A DNA stretch of 64,000 bases, taken from the NCBI GenBank assembly GCA_032768795.1, contig CP136496.1:1426001-1490000 (forward strand). The letters run 5' to 3'. The translations under genes and the position numbers were made by a program. Positions 20,052 to 29,774 of the stretch are shown here, piece after piece. The DNA comes from Tremella fuciformis. Lineage: Eukaryota > Basidiomycota > Tremellomycetes > Tremellales > Tremellaceae. Numbering within the stretch: position 1 is the first letter of the stretch; every line of letters starts with the position of its first letter. The notes below the pieces were generated by a model, which did no database searches, was not told the DNA's origin, and saw only the letters and a list, made by a program, of their open reading frames with translations.

Positions 20052-21867
20052 TCACTGGACAGTGTTGGCGACCACACCCCACTCGTGCTCGAGCTTGCCA
20101 GTCTGAATGTCGGTCAACCGAGACAACAATCCCTCGGCGATAGGTCCGAGACCCCGTGGTCCAGTAGGAATGACAATGTCCCGGCCCTTGTAACCGATTC
20201 TGTGTATGAGCACACCGTCCGAGATAGAACAGTACAGCGACTCACTTGTCGACAGTTGAGATGACGGCAGCGGTACCGGTACCGAAGACCTCGAGCAAGG
20301 ATCCATTCTTCTCGGCCTCAAGCAGGTCGCCCATGTTGACGTTGCGCTCGGACACGGTCAGGTTGTCGGGGAGTCCGGGCAGGATATCACCGTTGGCATG
20401 AGCGTTGGCAAGGGCAAGGACACTCCATGATCAGGCTCGATTCTCATTGAAGATGCAAAAATCTCACGAGTCACGGGTGACACCGGGCAAGATCAAGTCA
20501 CCAAGCGGTGGTGTGATGAGTTCGACGCCGCCGTCCGGCTTCTTCAGAGCGACGAAAAGGTTCATTGTTCCGACCTCCGTGAGGGTGTCGTCTTCACCCG
20601 TCAACCAGAGGTTTTGGCTGTAGCCATCTTTTGCAGCCTCGGCTTGAGGAACAATACCGGGAGCGTAGCTGTATTAGATGAGCAAGTGTTCGCAGTCTCT
20701 CCGCAGATTCCTCACTTGATACCAAGCTTGAAAGAGCCCGTGCCTCCAGGCCATGCTCGAACATACTTAGTTGTGGCCAGGAGTTGGACAGGCTTGAAAC
20801 CAGCTAGTGGGGTTAGTCACGACATCCAGATGCGGGTCAAAGTCTCGTACAAGCGTAGTAAGGTCCAACCTATCGATCAGCTGCATATTCATATTTACGA
20901 GGAGGACTGACGGGAGAGCAGATGACGAAGAGTAGGGCTTTCGAGTTAGGTCCGACGCCCAATGCGTTCTGAGTGCCGATCAACGTAGGTCCTGTGGGTC
21001 AGCCGCCTGTTAAGGACCGCGTTGACAGCACTGCCTCTGCAGCACAACTCACGGACGTATAAGGAGTAGCCTGGCTCTTTGGGGATCCACTCCGCGTCGA
21101 TCACGCAAAGCTTTTTGATCAATGTCTCGAGCGCGTCGCCGTTGAAGGTCTAGCAGTGGTCAGTGACTAGGACCGATATCTGCGTGAATGAGCTTACAGG
21201 CAATGCGGCCCGAGTGGCACTCTGTTCGGTCAGTCTTCGCCTTGTATGACATGCGAAGGTCACTCACCCGGTTCAATCTCTTCATATTCATGTTTGGCCT
21301 GAACAATCTGACGGTTCCGTCCTCAGACCTATACGCTTTCATGCCCTCGAAGCTGCTATTAGCGACTCGACTCCACCTGCATCACGAGCTGCTCACGCAG
21401 TGAAAGCATAGTGCAATACGGTGCTGCTCGGGTCAAGCTCGAGCTTTTGGTCTGGAAGTTCAGCGAGTTTTCCGCTTGATCCGGTGAAAGTCCAACTCAC
21501 AAGGCTTGATCTCGGGATCATGCCAGCCAGATTGACTGTCCCACTCAACGGTCAGCATGTGGTCGGTGAATGTCCTCCCGAAAATCAAGGACGACGAAGG
21601 AGGGCGAAGTTTCGGATTCTGAGCGCGCTCAATCTTCAATCTGGACGGCTGCACGTCAGTCATCGCCGCGGAGCCCAGAGAATGATATACGTCGATGTCG
21701 GGCAGAGTGATCATCTCCCCAGTCATCGGGTCGCTCGCCGGCGACTTGGACTTGTAGCCTCGGACAGCCAATGTCGTGGCAAAAGGGGCACGGGCGCGCA
21801 ATGGCGAGCGGGGCACTCGGAGGGCTGAGCGAGCCAATGGCCGCAGGGCGGACCTAATGGCTGACAT
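20052..21867 (-). CDS. BAT1: Branched-chain amino acid aminotransferase, mitochondrial type
   Basis: PLP enzyme that interconverts leucine, isoleucine and valine with their keto acids. ATG at 21867; the first 35 residues ([20 protein letters not shown]...) are rich in Arg, Ala and Ser without acidic residues, a typical mitochondrial presequence. Then [81 protein letters not shown] and, further on, the PLP-lysine segment [12 protein letters not shown], followed by [12 protein letters not shown] and [20 protein letters not shown], all standard for fold-type IV BCATs. Stop at 20052 after [12 protein letters not shown]. Several introns of 45-70 nt. Human and yeast relatives are about 380-400 residues; this is similar. 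Confidence 0.95.
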
Positions 21868-22234
21868 GGTGGCTATTATGGGGGTAGTCGAGGTGGTCGT
21901 CGACTGTCTGAGCGGATGTACAGAGGAAGAGGAATGAGAGACGAGTGAGAAAAGGAGAAATGTCAAGCAGAGGGGGTGACTCTCCTATCGACTCGGGACG
22001 GTCACGCGCTACTATGGCCGACGCCGAACCGGCCAGCCGGAATCAAATTCCTTTTCGAAGCCCGTCCGTCCTCTTTGAGAAGAGCACCGCGCCCCATATG
22101 CTCTCGTTGGGACTACAGTGCCGATCGCATGACAAGCACGGCTCTCACACCAAGTCAGAGCAAATCAAAGAGGTCAAAGTGGCATAATAATCTACCTGCA
22201 TGGCGGGGCTGTGAGACACACGGGAGTAGGCAAG

Positions 22235-22765
22235 CTACGGGAATGAAGAATCCAACCCCTCAAATACAGTATATGAGACCGTGGGGAGTCCAGGAATGTT
22301 GTGATCAGACATCCACCGAGTCAATACCCTGACGGCGTGAGTAACTCTGATCTTGTCCTCTGTCATGCTGCGATACCAGGATCTGAAAAGGTCAGCTTCA
22401 CAGCAAGGAACTCTGAATCACGGCTTACCCGTTCGACAACTGGCCTACGGTACATACCTGCTCAGCGAGGGCCGTGAAGCAAACCCACTGATGGACTTCC
22501 TCACAAAGTATTCCCCAAGATGGGATCGACAGGCAAGCGCACTCGTTCCATGTGAACTCCTCCTTGTCTTGTGTGGCTCCGAATTGGAACGGGGCACTAG
22601 TCCGTCAGCTCAGATACTTACCCCAGAGTGTTGTTGGGCACACTAGAACAACTCCAATTCGGAGACCATATGGATCTTCAAGGTGAGATTGCTGAGGATT
22701 TGACTGCACCGCTCCTTGACACTACGGAGACGGGTATCGGAGTAGCGGTTTGACCGCGTGATCAT
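22235..22765 (-). CDS. Lineage-specific paralog family, copy 1 (most diverged)
   Basis: Unrecognised small protein. A frame open upstream to an ATG at 22903 passes the ATG at 22765 (chosen here) and ends VSELELF; a phase-2 GTGTGC...GACTAG intron then joins it to YAPFQFGATQDKEEFTWNEC and SIPSWGILCEEVHQWV. A second phase-2 intron, after a Gly codon (QLSNG), leads to SWYRSMTEDKIRVTHAV and a stop at 22235. The Y-A/T-x-F, W.EC, W...C and S[WF]Y...TE positions, and both intron positions and phases, match the copies at 23615-24107 and 27021-27578. The first exon lacks the IEWANYL core of the other copies, so it is diverged or mis-modelled. Confidence 0.5.
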
Positions 22766-23614
22766 TGTCACTCCAACTGAATCTTCCCGTGTGTTCCATT
22801 TCGCCAAGATCGTCTGCATAGCCAGCGGTAAGCTTGCGGTGTAGAGACGGAGGGGGTCAAAGGGAACCCAGGGGTTCAGCTCTGCCTCCTGCAGGACTTG
22901 CATGACGAATGATGACTCGCGAGCGAGGCGATTCTCGGCTCACAGGACCAGGCGGTGCAGTTGTCAAGAGAGCTATGTACGAAAATGAACTGGTCACTGT
23001 GGCTCATCCTCCCTGACAGCTCTCCTTATACTGCTCACGCAGGATCTCTTAACGTTGTAAGCACAAGAGAGAGCGCAATGCCTCCTTTTCATCGGTGAAG
23101 CAGACAGGAGGCAGGACGTGTGCCAAATCGCGATCGGATTCCCCTTGATACGAGTCGAGTCGACGACGAATCATGGGCAGAACTTCACATCATGCGAGAC
23201 AAGGCTCTGGAAGGCGAACCGCCAGCCGGGCCAGAGCACAAGAGCCCAACTTTCCTCTGTGGGTCCTCAGCTTGAGTAGTGCGCTTCAGGAATCGCTCGG
23301 CCCCGTAGTCCCCTTGTGCTGTCCAGAGTTTGCTGTAATCATTCACTACTGCACTCGCTCAACCTAGGGTCTCCGTCTGACGAGGATGATGCGATCCGAC
23401 GCGAGGAACACACATCAGGCTGTCTATCGCCGTCCCTTCGTAAGGCCGGTGTGAATCGCTCAGCTCTCTATGGTGAAGTGGCATTCCCTCAAGCTCGTCA
23501 CAGCACCATGCATCGACATACATGGGAGTCTGCAACATGAGTAGCTTGACGGTATCGGGAATACGCAAAAGGGGTGCGAGTCAGTGAAGAGTCGGTCAAC
23601 GCAAGTGTGTCGCC
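22766..23614. other. Gap in paralog array with a possible fragment of a second family
   Basis: Minus strand 22766-22903 is open and in frame with copy 1 (VPFDPLRLYTASLPLAMQTI). It shows faint similarity to open stretches near 25.3 kb and 26.7 kb. The rest (22904-23614) has only short frames with no recognisable product. Confidence 0.3.
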
Positions 23615-24107
23615 TTATTTACTCTGGCTCCCGTATTTACTTTTGAGCCTGATGAAGCCTTCGCGGGTGGCCAAGGTGCAAGCCCTCCCATTCTCGGTCG
23701 CTCGAGCATAGAAACTCCTGAGGTGTCAGTGAGGCACTTCAAAGCGCTTACTGACTGACCCAGTGTCCAGGTCTTCCTGCTTACACCAGTTCTGAGCCTT
23801 AGCCGTCTCATCTACCCATTTTTTGGTACTTTCACAAAACGCGTTCCAGGTGAGCATCACGCCCCGACACTCATTGCTCCATGCCTGATCTCCTGGATCC
23901 GTGCTGACAGTGTAGTGGAAGGCCGTGCTAGCCTAGTCAGCTTTCGACAGCAGAACTTAATGTAATCACGCACTACAGCACCTCGGCTGGATTCGGCACA
24001 TGGAGGTAGTTGGCCCACTCGATCGCTGCGGGCCACAGACCATCAGGGTCAGAAGTGGCGATTGTGGAGATGACTGAAATCATCGGGGTGGGAAACGAGT
24101 GGCTCAT
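23615..24107 (-). CDS. Lineage-specific paralog family, copy 2
   Basis: Unrecognised protein of roughly 125 residues. ATG at 24107: MSHSFPTPMISVISTIATSD, then LWPAAIEWANYLHVPNPAEV. A phase-2 intron (donor GTGCGT, acceptor GACTAGGCTAG) interrupts a Tyr codon and leads to TAFHYTVSTDPGDQAWSNEC, TWNAFCESTKKWVDETAKAQ and NWCKQEDLDTG. A second phase-2 intron after the Gly leads to SFYARATENGRACTLATREG and the stop TAA at 23615. No signal peptide, membrane segment or known catalytic motif. The exon pattern is identical to the copy at 27021-27578 and closely similar in the copy at 25797-26296, so this is a real gene family rather than chance frames. Likely a small cytosolic globular protein; role unknown. 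Confidence 0.7.
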
Positions 24108-25796
24108 CACGCCGATTCTGCTCCACGCTTCAGTCAGTGCTTTGGGTGGATAGCTCGATCAAATCTGGTAAGAGGTGTCAGTTGAGACCGAGGGAAGAAT
24201 ATTGGTTCCCTCGGGACGCTCTACATTTATGTGCTTGACCCGCACCCGCAGCCGACAAGCGGAGTTTTGTGAAGACTGAGTCTGCTAAGGCGCGCATCCT
24301 GGACTGAGCAGAAGGTCTGAGCAGCTCGCGGAGACATGCGCTGACAGTGAACTGGGGCAAACTTCTCGTTTTAGAAGCTCTTTCTGTTTGTCGAGTTCTC
24401 TGCCCGCAGATGCCTCCTCGAACACACATGCGGGCCTCGGACATGAGACGAATAGATCTCTATCCAGGGGGTCCAAAAAAGACGGCTGGACTAGGACGAG
24501 CTTCTTAACAGCCGATCCATTGTAGTAGCCACTGCTCACATCGAGTGATCAACGGAAGCAGCGATCAAGGGATGCCTAAGCCTATTTCGAATGTCGACAA
24601 GTTCGGACTATGGCTCGTGCTAAATCCTTTCTCTCGTCGAGAGCCCAAGCTGAGCCCGTCGATAGTGGTGGGAAGAGCGATATGCAACTCCCCATGAATA
24701 CAGTAGGCCCAAGCTGGCATGACATTGAGGTCGACTAGGCTTCGGTAGCCCTTCATCTCAGGAGACAATGCACACGACGTCTAGCTGAGGTGACGTGGTC
24801 CGCGTTTTCACGCTCTGCTGCTGAAACATGAGAGCGCGTCAGATGAGGGCTGAAGTCTTCTACACTATCAACATCAAAGTTGGTCGGAATCGCGGGGCAG
24901 CGCGCAGGGTGCCCGGTGCGCAACATGAATCCAAGGAGCGAGCAAGTGGTCAGGAAGAGCCTCGCACCAGGACAGCACCTCAAGACGCGGACTCAGCCTT
25001 GCAGGGACTCTAGGTCTGCCGTCCGCAAAATCTCTGCATGCATCGAAAAGAAAACTCACGCATTACGAATGATTCTTGCAATCGGTTAAGGTGTGCTCAA
25101 CAGCTCTTAAGAAGCCCATTGGCCGGCTCGAGCCGCGGCTGTGCACAGCCGATAATCATGGAAGGACAGCTCTTTTCCCCTTGAAAAGAACGCACGGACC
25201 AGAGCAAAGCGCAGACCAAGAGACGTCGAGCTCCACCGAGGGCCTGGTGTTGGACATCCTGCGGCGCATTGAGACGTAGATATCGGTCACAGAGCCGGTC
25301 AGAGTAACGTTTTCTGGATCGGGTCATGCCGGGAGGTATGGTGAAGTGGTAGTGAATTCGAACTGTGGGTCCAGTCTCCTCAGGAGCCTTCGAGCTGTCA
25401 GGGGAGTGAGCAAGGCAGACCGCAGTGTTGCTTCAGTGGAGAAGACTCGAGCCTCATATTCCTTGTGATGGATTGAGTGACGGGAGTTGCAGTGCTGAAT
25501 GCAGACACCACCGTTCTCTCCTGGAGAGCTCACCTCTGGGCTTCTCGCTCGCTCCTCTGCAGCTTGCACCCCTCTCATGGAAGTACTCGCGTTTCCTGCA
25601 CTCGAGGGAACACCGATGTTACCTCACGTATCTACGAACAAGGCCTGGCCATGAAGCAATCATTATCTTGGGTCGCCTAAAAAGGCAAAGCTAGACTTGG
25701 TCGAGGCACAAAGATCATGGCGATCCAACACCATTTCCGACAAAACTGCATGCTATCATGCCCACGTTCCGCATAGTTAGACATTCGGCGGCAAGA
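24108..25796. other. Longest gap in the paralog array; open fragments, possible decayed genes
   Basis: No intact gene can be built. On the minus strand, 25324-25578 ends FEFTTTSPYLPA-stop; three codons later the same frame is open again (NVTLTGSVTDIYVSMRRRMS...VELDVSWSALC) to about 25160. Either an intron hides the stop or this is a pseudogene. The two pieces weakly resemble the open stretch upstream of copy 1 and the small gene at 26621-26923. Other minus-strand stretches at 24178-24539 and 24565-24768 show no domain. Confidence 0.35.
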
Positions 25797-26296
25797 CTAG
25801 CTCATCTTCCGTCGTCGTGACGGCGGGTGAGCGCATTTATCGTCTTGACCGTGAGTTCTGTCCCCTCCTGGGTCGCATAAGGACACCACGACCTCCAGAG
25901 TCAGCGTGCAGCCCCTGTCCGTAGAGCAGTCCGTGACCCACTTAGCGTCAAAGGGTAGATTGCCACAAACATCAGGAAGCGTGGTATCGGCCCATTGCTT
26001 TGTCCGACTGCAAAATTGGACCCACCCGGGCTCTTTAGACGAGATCCACTCTTTCCATTCCACTTCCTCCTCGTTCTCTGTGACACTAAGATACACAGCG
26101 GTGCTGCATTCGTGAGCTCCCATCAGAGGCGGGGAAAATCAGAGATCACGACTCACTAGATCACTTCTGCGGGGTTTGTCAACTCCAGGTATTCGACCCA
26201 ACCACAGGCTTCGCGCCAGATTTGGTCATACTTCGCAAGCGACATGATGCTTGCGATCATCTGCAAAGACATTGTCTGGGTCCCTGTTCGACTCAT
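25797..26296 (-). CDS. Lineage-specific paralog family, copy 3
   Basis: Unrecognised protein. ATG at 26296: MSRTGTQTMSLQMIASIMSL, then IWREACGWVEYLELTNPAEV. The first intron (GTGAGT donor) again splits a Tyr codon in phase 2 and ends GAATGCAG; exon 2 reads TAVYLSVTENEEEVEWKEW, PGWVQFCSRTKQWADTTLPD and FDAKWVTDCSTDRGCTLTLE, then a charged tail to the stop at 25797. Unlike the other copies, the second intron is absent and the reading frame runs straight through the homologous point (after FDA). That is either intron loss or a retained intron in the model. Flanking copies lie on the same strand. Confidence 0.65.
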
Positions 26297-26620
26297 TTTC
26301 AGACTGTGTTGGACGATCTTGTATGAGGAGAATCGTTGCGAGTGAAGAGCTGTCCACCGTCTCACCAGTCCCTGCATGCTTATGTGTCTGGGCTGCCCAC
26401 GCCCAGGCGGAGTCATAGCATCGCGCTCAGCACGACTCTCACGCGGGTCTACCCACTCCGACGTTGTGCTGTGAGCTGGACGTGCGGTCTCAGCAAGGTG
26501 ACGGACGTGTCCGCTCACTGCCCGCGAGGAAGTTTCCCACGTCGTGTGCCCATGGGAGAAGACCACCGGGGTGCGTGCGTGCGAGGATGCGACCCGTCCG
26601 TCCTTTGATGTGACTACTGA

Positions 26621-26923
26621 TCAACTGGCGAGGACAATTCTCATCCTTGCCAGTACCGTGCGTAATACTTCCCTGCCTTGAGCACGATGCGAAACAGCGG
26701 CCTTGTAGGGAGTGAAGCAGTCAAGAGTGAGCCGACAGCCACATTCACGGAACTGTTTGGCGGCTTGGAAAAGAGCCCGCCACATCAGGCTTCGTTCGAC
26801 AGGTGAGGGTCTGCAGCTAGAGTGGTAGGAGCCGCCCACTTCCTCGGCACTCATCACAAAGCGCCGCTCACCCAGCTTCTCAGGGCTGATAGCCGAGACA
26901 CACTGCATGTGTTCGGATGCCAT
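26621..26923 (-). CDS. Small hypothetical protein between paralog copies 3 and 4
   Basis: A 100-codon frame from the ATG at 26923 (MASEHMQCVSAISPEKLGER) to TGA at 26621; the frame is open upstream through copy 4 to about 27115, so the true start is unsure. It contains RSLMWRALFQAAKQFREC and LTLDCFTPYKAAVSHRA. These show weak position-by-position similarity to open fragments near 25.3 kb and 22.8 kb that also sit between copies of the main paralog family, so it may represent a second family alternating with the first. No recognised domain. Confidence 0.3.
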   Translation of the reverse strand: MASEHMQCVSAISPEKLGERRFVMSAEEVGGSYHSSCRPSPVERSLMWRALFQAAKQFRECGCRLTLDCFTPYKAAVSHRAQGREVLRTVLARMRIVLAS

Positions 26924-27020
26924 ACGATAGTACGCACGGACTCTCGACCTGATAAACGTACCCCGACGGAATAACCCATGCGATCCTGCGACTGCGCTGC
27001 ATTCGGCGTAAAAGAAAGTA

Positions 27021-27578
27021 TCACGCATGAGACGATCCATGAACCGGCGCCTCGCCCTCTTCCTCATATCCATACTCGTCTGTCTGCCCAAAATCGAGAG
27101 CTTTGTTGATCGCAAAGGTCGTATCGAATGTTTCTGCCTCCCATTTTCTTTCAGTCACACTGGCAGACCAAGTCCTGGTCGATCAGCCTCATGAACAACG
27201 ACTTTCTGACCGCTCACCCTGCGTCAAATTCCGCCGGTTTGCACAAACGCTGCTCGATGGCTGTATCCTTGACGAAGGCATAAGTACTGTCACAGAATTC
27301 TCCCCACGTTGGCAACTTGCTGCGGGCCCACGCCATCCAGATCTTCTCTCTTTCGTCTTCCGTCACGCTAAACCAGAAGGCTGTGCTGAATGGTTCAGCT
27401 CTGATCCAGAGAGGAATGGGTGCGCTACCTACTACAAGACTTTCGCAGGGTTTTTGACCCCCAGGTAATTGGCCCACTCAACAGCAGTGGCCCACAGTCG
27501 ATTTGAATCATTCCTGTCGAGTGAGGTGATGACCGACACCATACCCGAAGGGAAAGGCCCCTTGCTACTTCGACTCAT
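27021..27578 (-). CDS. Lineage-specific paralog family, copy 4
   Basis: Unrecognised protein of about 145 residues. ATG at 27578: MSRSSKGPFPSGMVSVITSL, then LWATAVEWANYLGVKNPAKV. A phase-2 intron splits the Tyr codon and ends ACCATTCAG; exon 2 is TAFWFSVTEDEREKIWMAW, PTWGEFCDSTYAFVKDTAIE and RLCKPAEFDAG. A second phase-2 intron after Gly (donor GTGAGC, acceptor GGTCTGCCAG) leads to VTERKWEAETFDTTFAINKA and an acidic end, stop TGA at 27021. With copy 2 this defines the family: MS.S.P..M[IV]SVI...A.[DN]....LW..A[IV]EWANYL.V.NPA.VLYTAF...V, then W.......TW..FC..T...V..TA. No signal peptide or membrane helix. Confidence 0.7.
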
Positions 27579-28093
27579 GTCTGTCTCCAAATGAAGATCG
27601 CTTGGAAGACGCGGGCTGTTTACGCTCCAGGTGACGATTGAAGGTGATTGCGAGCTGCCAGGCCCTACATTTGCTGTAGGCTTTATACAAGAGGCCGACG
27701 ATGTGTACTTGAGCGGAGCTCACATCCCCTTGGAGGGCGGTGACCGGTGATTGGCAGGCAACTCCGACAATGTGATCTTGCGTGACGTCCTATATAGCGA
27801 TAGTCATCAGGCAAGCCCCGCTATTGACCAGGATTCTGTAACGGATATTGGTCAGCACGTCATCAGTTTATCGGGTTTCGGATCCCGTCCTTTCATTAAC
27901 GCTACCCCATGTGACTCTCGTCCCATCGCGAAACCTCGCATGCATGCGGGTCACGGATCACGATTCGAGCGGCGATCGAGTCGAAGTGCATGACCACGTC
28001 TCTGATTGCGAGGCTACTGAAAGGTGCGCCAGCCGTGTCCTACTCCGAAAACATGGGAGTTGCTCGCGGCAACGACAAATGAAGATGGCGCCA
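27579..28093. other. Boundary between the paralog array and ASA1
   Basis: About 515 bp with no convincing gene; somewhat more AT-rich than the flanking housekeeping genes around 27750-27900. Must contain the promoter of copy 4 and the 3' end of ASA1. Confidence 0.35.
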
Positions 28094-29507
28094 TCAGATA
28101 CCGCCGACCCGTCCAGCCGAGCGTTTGTCGAAGTCCATCAGACCCCACAAAGCAACGCGCTTATCCTTGCCACCGCTGGCAAGCCATCGGTCTCTGGGCG
28201 GAACACCGTCCAGTGCCTCGTCGTCCTCGCTCACTTCGCTATCGTCATCCCCGCCGATTTCTAGAGTCTGGCTGGGCGCCGCGCTCTCGTCGTCGATCTG
28301 CTCTAGACTTGCACATGCAGCCCGGCTGGCAAAAGCAAGGCAGTGAACGGTCTCCCTGTGAGACTCGAGGACTCCAAGCGGTTTGAAAGTGGCCGCCGAA
28401 TATAGGCGGATGTGCCCGTCCCATCCGCCGACAGCGACGACCTGCCCAGTCGCCGATACTGCTATCGATGCGTTCCCGACGTGACCGGTAGAATAGGCGG
28501 CGACAAGCTTCGCGTCGGGCGTCGTGGGTGAGAGTGCCGCAGCGAGATCGTACCGGACCAAGAGATGATCCGCTGAGACCGTGAATGCTCGCGAGAAGGC
28601 TGGGTCTACAGCCATGGCCATGACTGCCGTGAGCATAGAACATGGCCAGTATCAATCAGCTCACCAGACTCGTTGTGCTCTTTATGTCTGAACACTCTAG
28701 ACCACCTCCTGTCCGAAGACATTTTTGCGTCCCATGGCCGGTCAAGGTCCGTGTCCTGGCACTTCCACACCTCCATACGCCCATCTTCGAAGCCGAGTGC
28801 CAAAGCGATAGCTCCTTTGTGCGGCGAGTCGACGGGGAAGCGATGAAGATGAAGGGACATAACCAAGCCAGTCCTGGTCTCGCCGTCCTTGAGAGGGGCG
28901 GGGTCGTAGTTCACTGCTCCAAATACTCGCCGCAAGCTCGGAAGATGGTAGACATCAGCCTGTACGTCAATACACTATTGACTGGCAGAGCACGAACCTA
29001 CCAGTTCGGAATCGGTCAGGTTGGGCACAGCTAGTAGAGCTTCATTGGCCTTCCCTTTGCCTTTTGTGCTACGCTCTACAGTTGAGAGCGGCGCTATGGA
29101 GAACTTGCAGAAGTTGAGTGCGTTCACAGGCAAAGTCTCCGCAACTGCTGGTATCTGACCGCCTTGCGAGCCGCTCGCAAGAGATGGCCCGGCCGAGATG
29201 ATACGTTGAGGTTCATGCAAGAGTATCGAGTTGTCCCGTCCATGACTACCGCCTGCCGTCAGCCTGAGCCGGCTGTCTTCTTACCAGCTGACCTAATCAG
29301 CCGGCCGTCCCATTCCTGCACCGTCAATACGCCTCCTTGGTGCGCCTTCCAATACGCGACTGTGCGACGTGACCGAAGGTCGGTGATGGAGACACAGCCG
29401 TCTTGATCGCCGGCATAGAGAAGTGTGTTGATGGGATTGAAGGAGACGGACGAGAGGGGGGCATGGTGAGTGCGCAGCAGGTGGAAGGGCGTAGGGGCTG
29501 CAGGCAT
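28094..29507 (-). CDS. ASA1: ASTRA-associated protein 1 (WD40)
   Basis: Asa1 is a WD40 subunit of the ASTRA (Tra1-Tti-Tel2) complex that helps assemble PIKK kinases and chromatin factors. ATG at 29507: PFHLLRTHHAPLSSVSFNPI and LLYAGDQDGCVSITDLRSRR (first WD repeat), then YHLPSLRRVFGAV, ALALGFEDGRMEVW, AFTVSADHLLVRYDL, VAVGGWDGHIRLYSAATFKP, SHRETVHCLAF and, close to the C-terminus, WLASGGKDKRVALWGL; a Gly/Asp/Glu-rich insert precedes the last repeat. This order, with the degenerate first repeat and the final WLASGGKDxRVxLW, is typical of Asa1. Four or so introns, stop at 28094. Shares a 267-bp divergent promoter with the CDF gene. Confidence 0.85.
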
Positions 29508-29774
29508 GCTGTGGAAGAAGGAAACACAAGGTATGCCAGCAACTGGAATGCAGCACCACGTTGATGAAATTGCTTCCGCGATGATGACGACAAAGGGACC
29601 CGCCTTGGCGTCGATGGACCTTCGGCCGGCAACAGCCAGATCACTTGGACGACTAGCGAGAAATCATAGATGCAGGTCTTTTACATGACAACGTTCATCT
29701 CTGACTGCTGACCATCTTCGCAAAACGCTCAAAAGCCAAGCGAGGACGCGCCGCGCAGGCAGTCGACCGAGGCG
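29508..29774. promoter_or_regulatory. Short divergent promoter, ASA1 / CDF transporter
   Basis: 267 bp between two start codons pointing away from each other; must drive both genes unless leaders overlap. No specific motif recognised. Confidence 0.4.
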
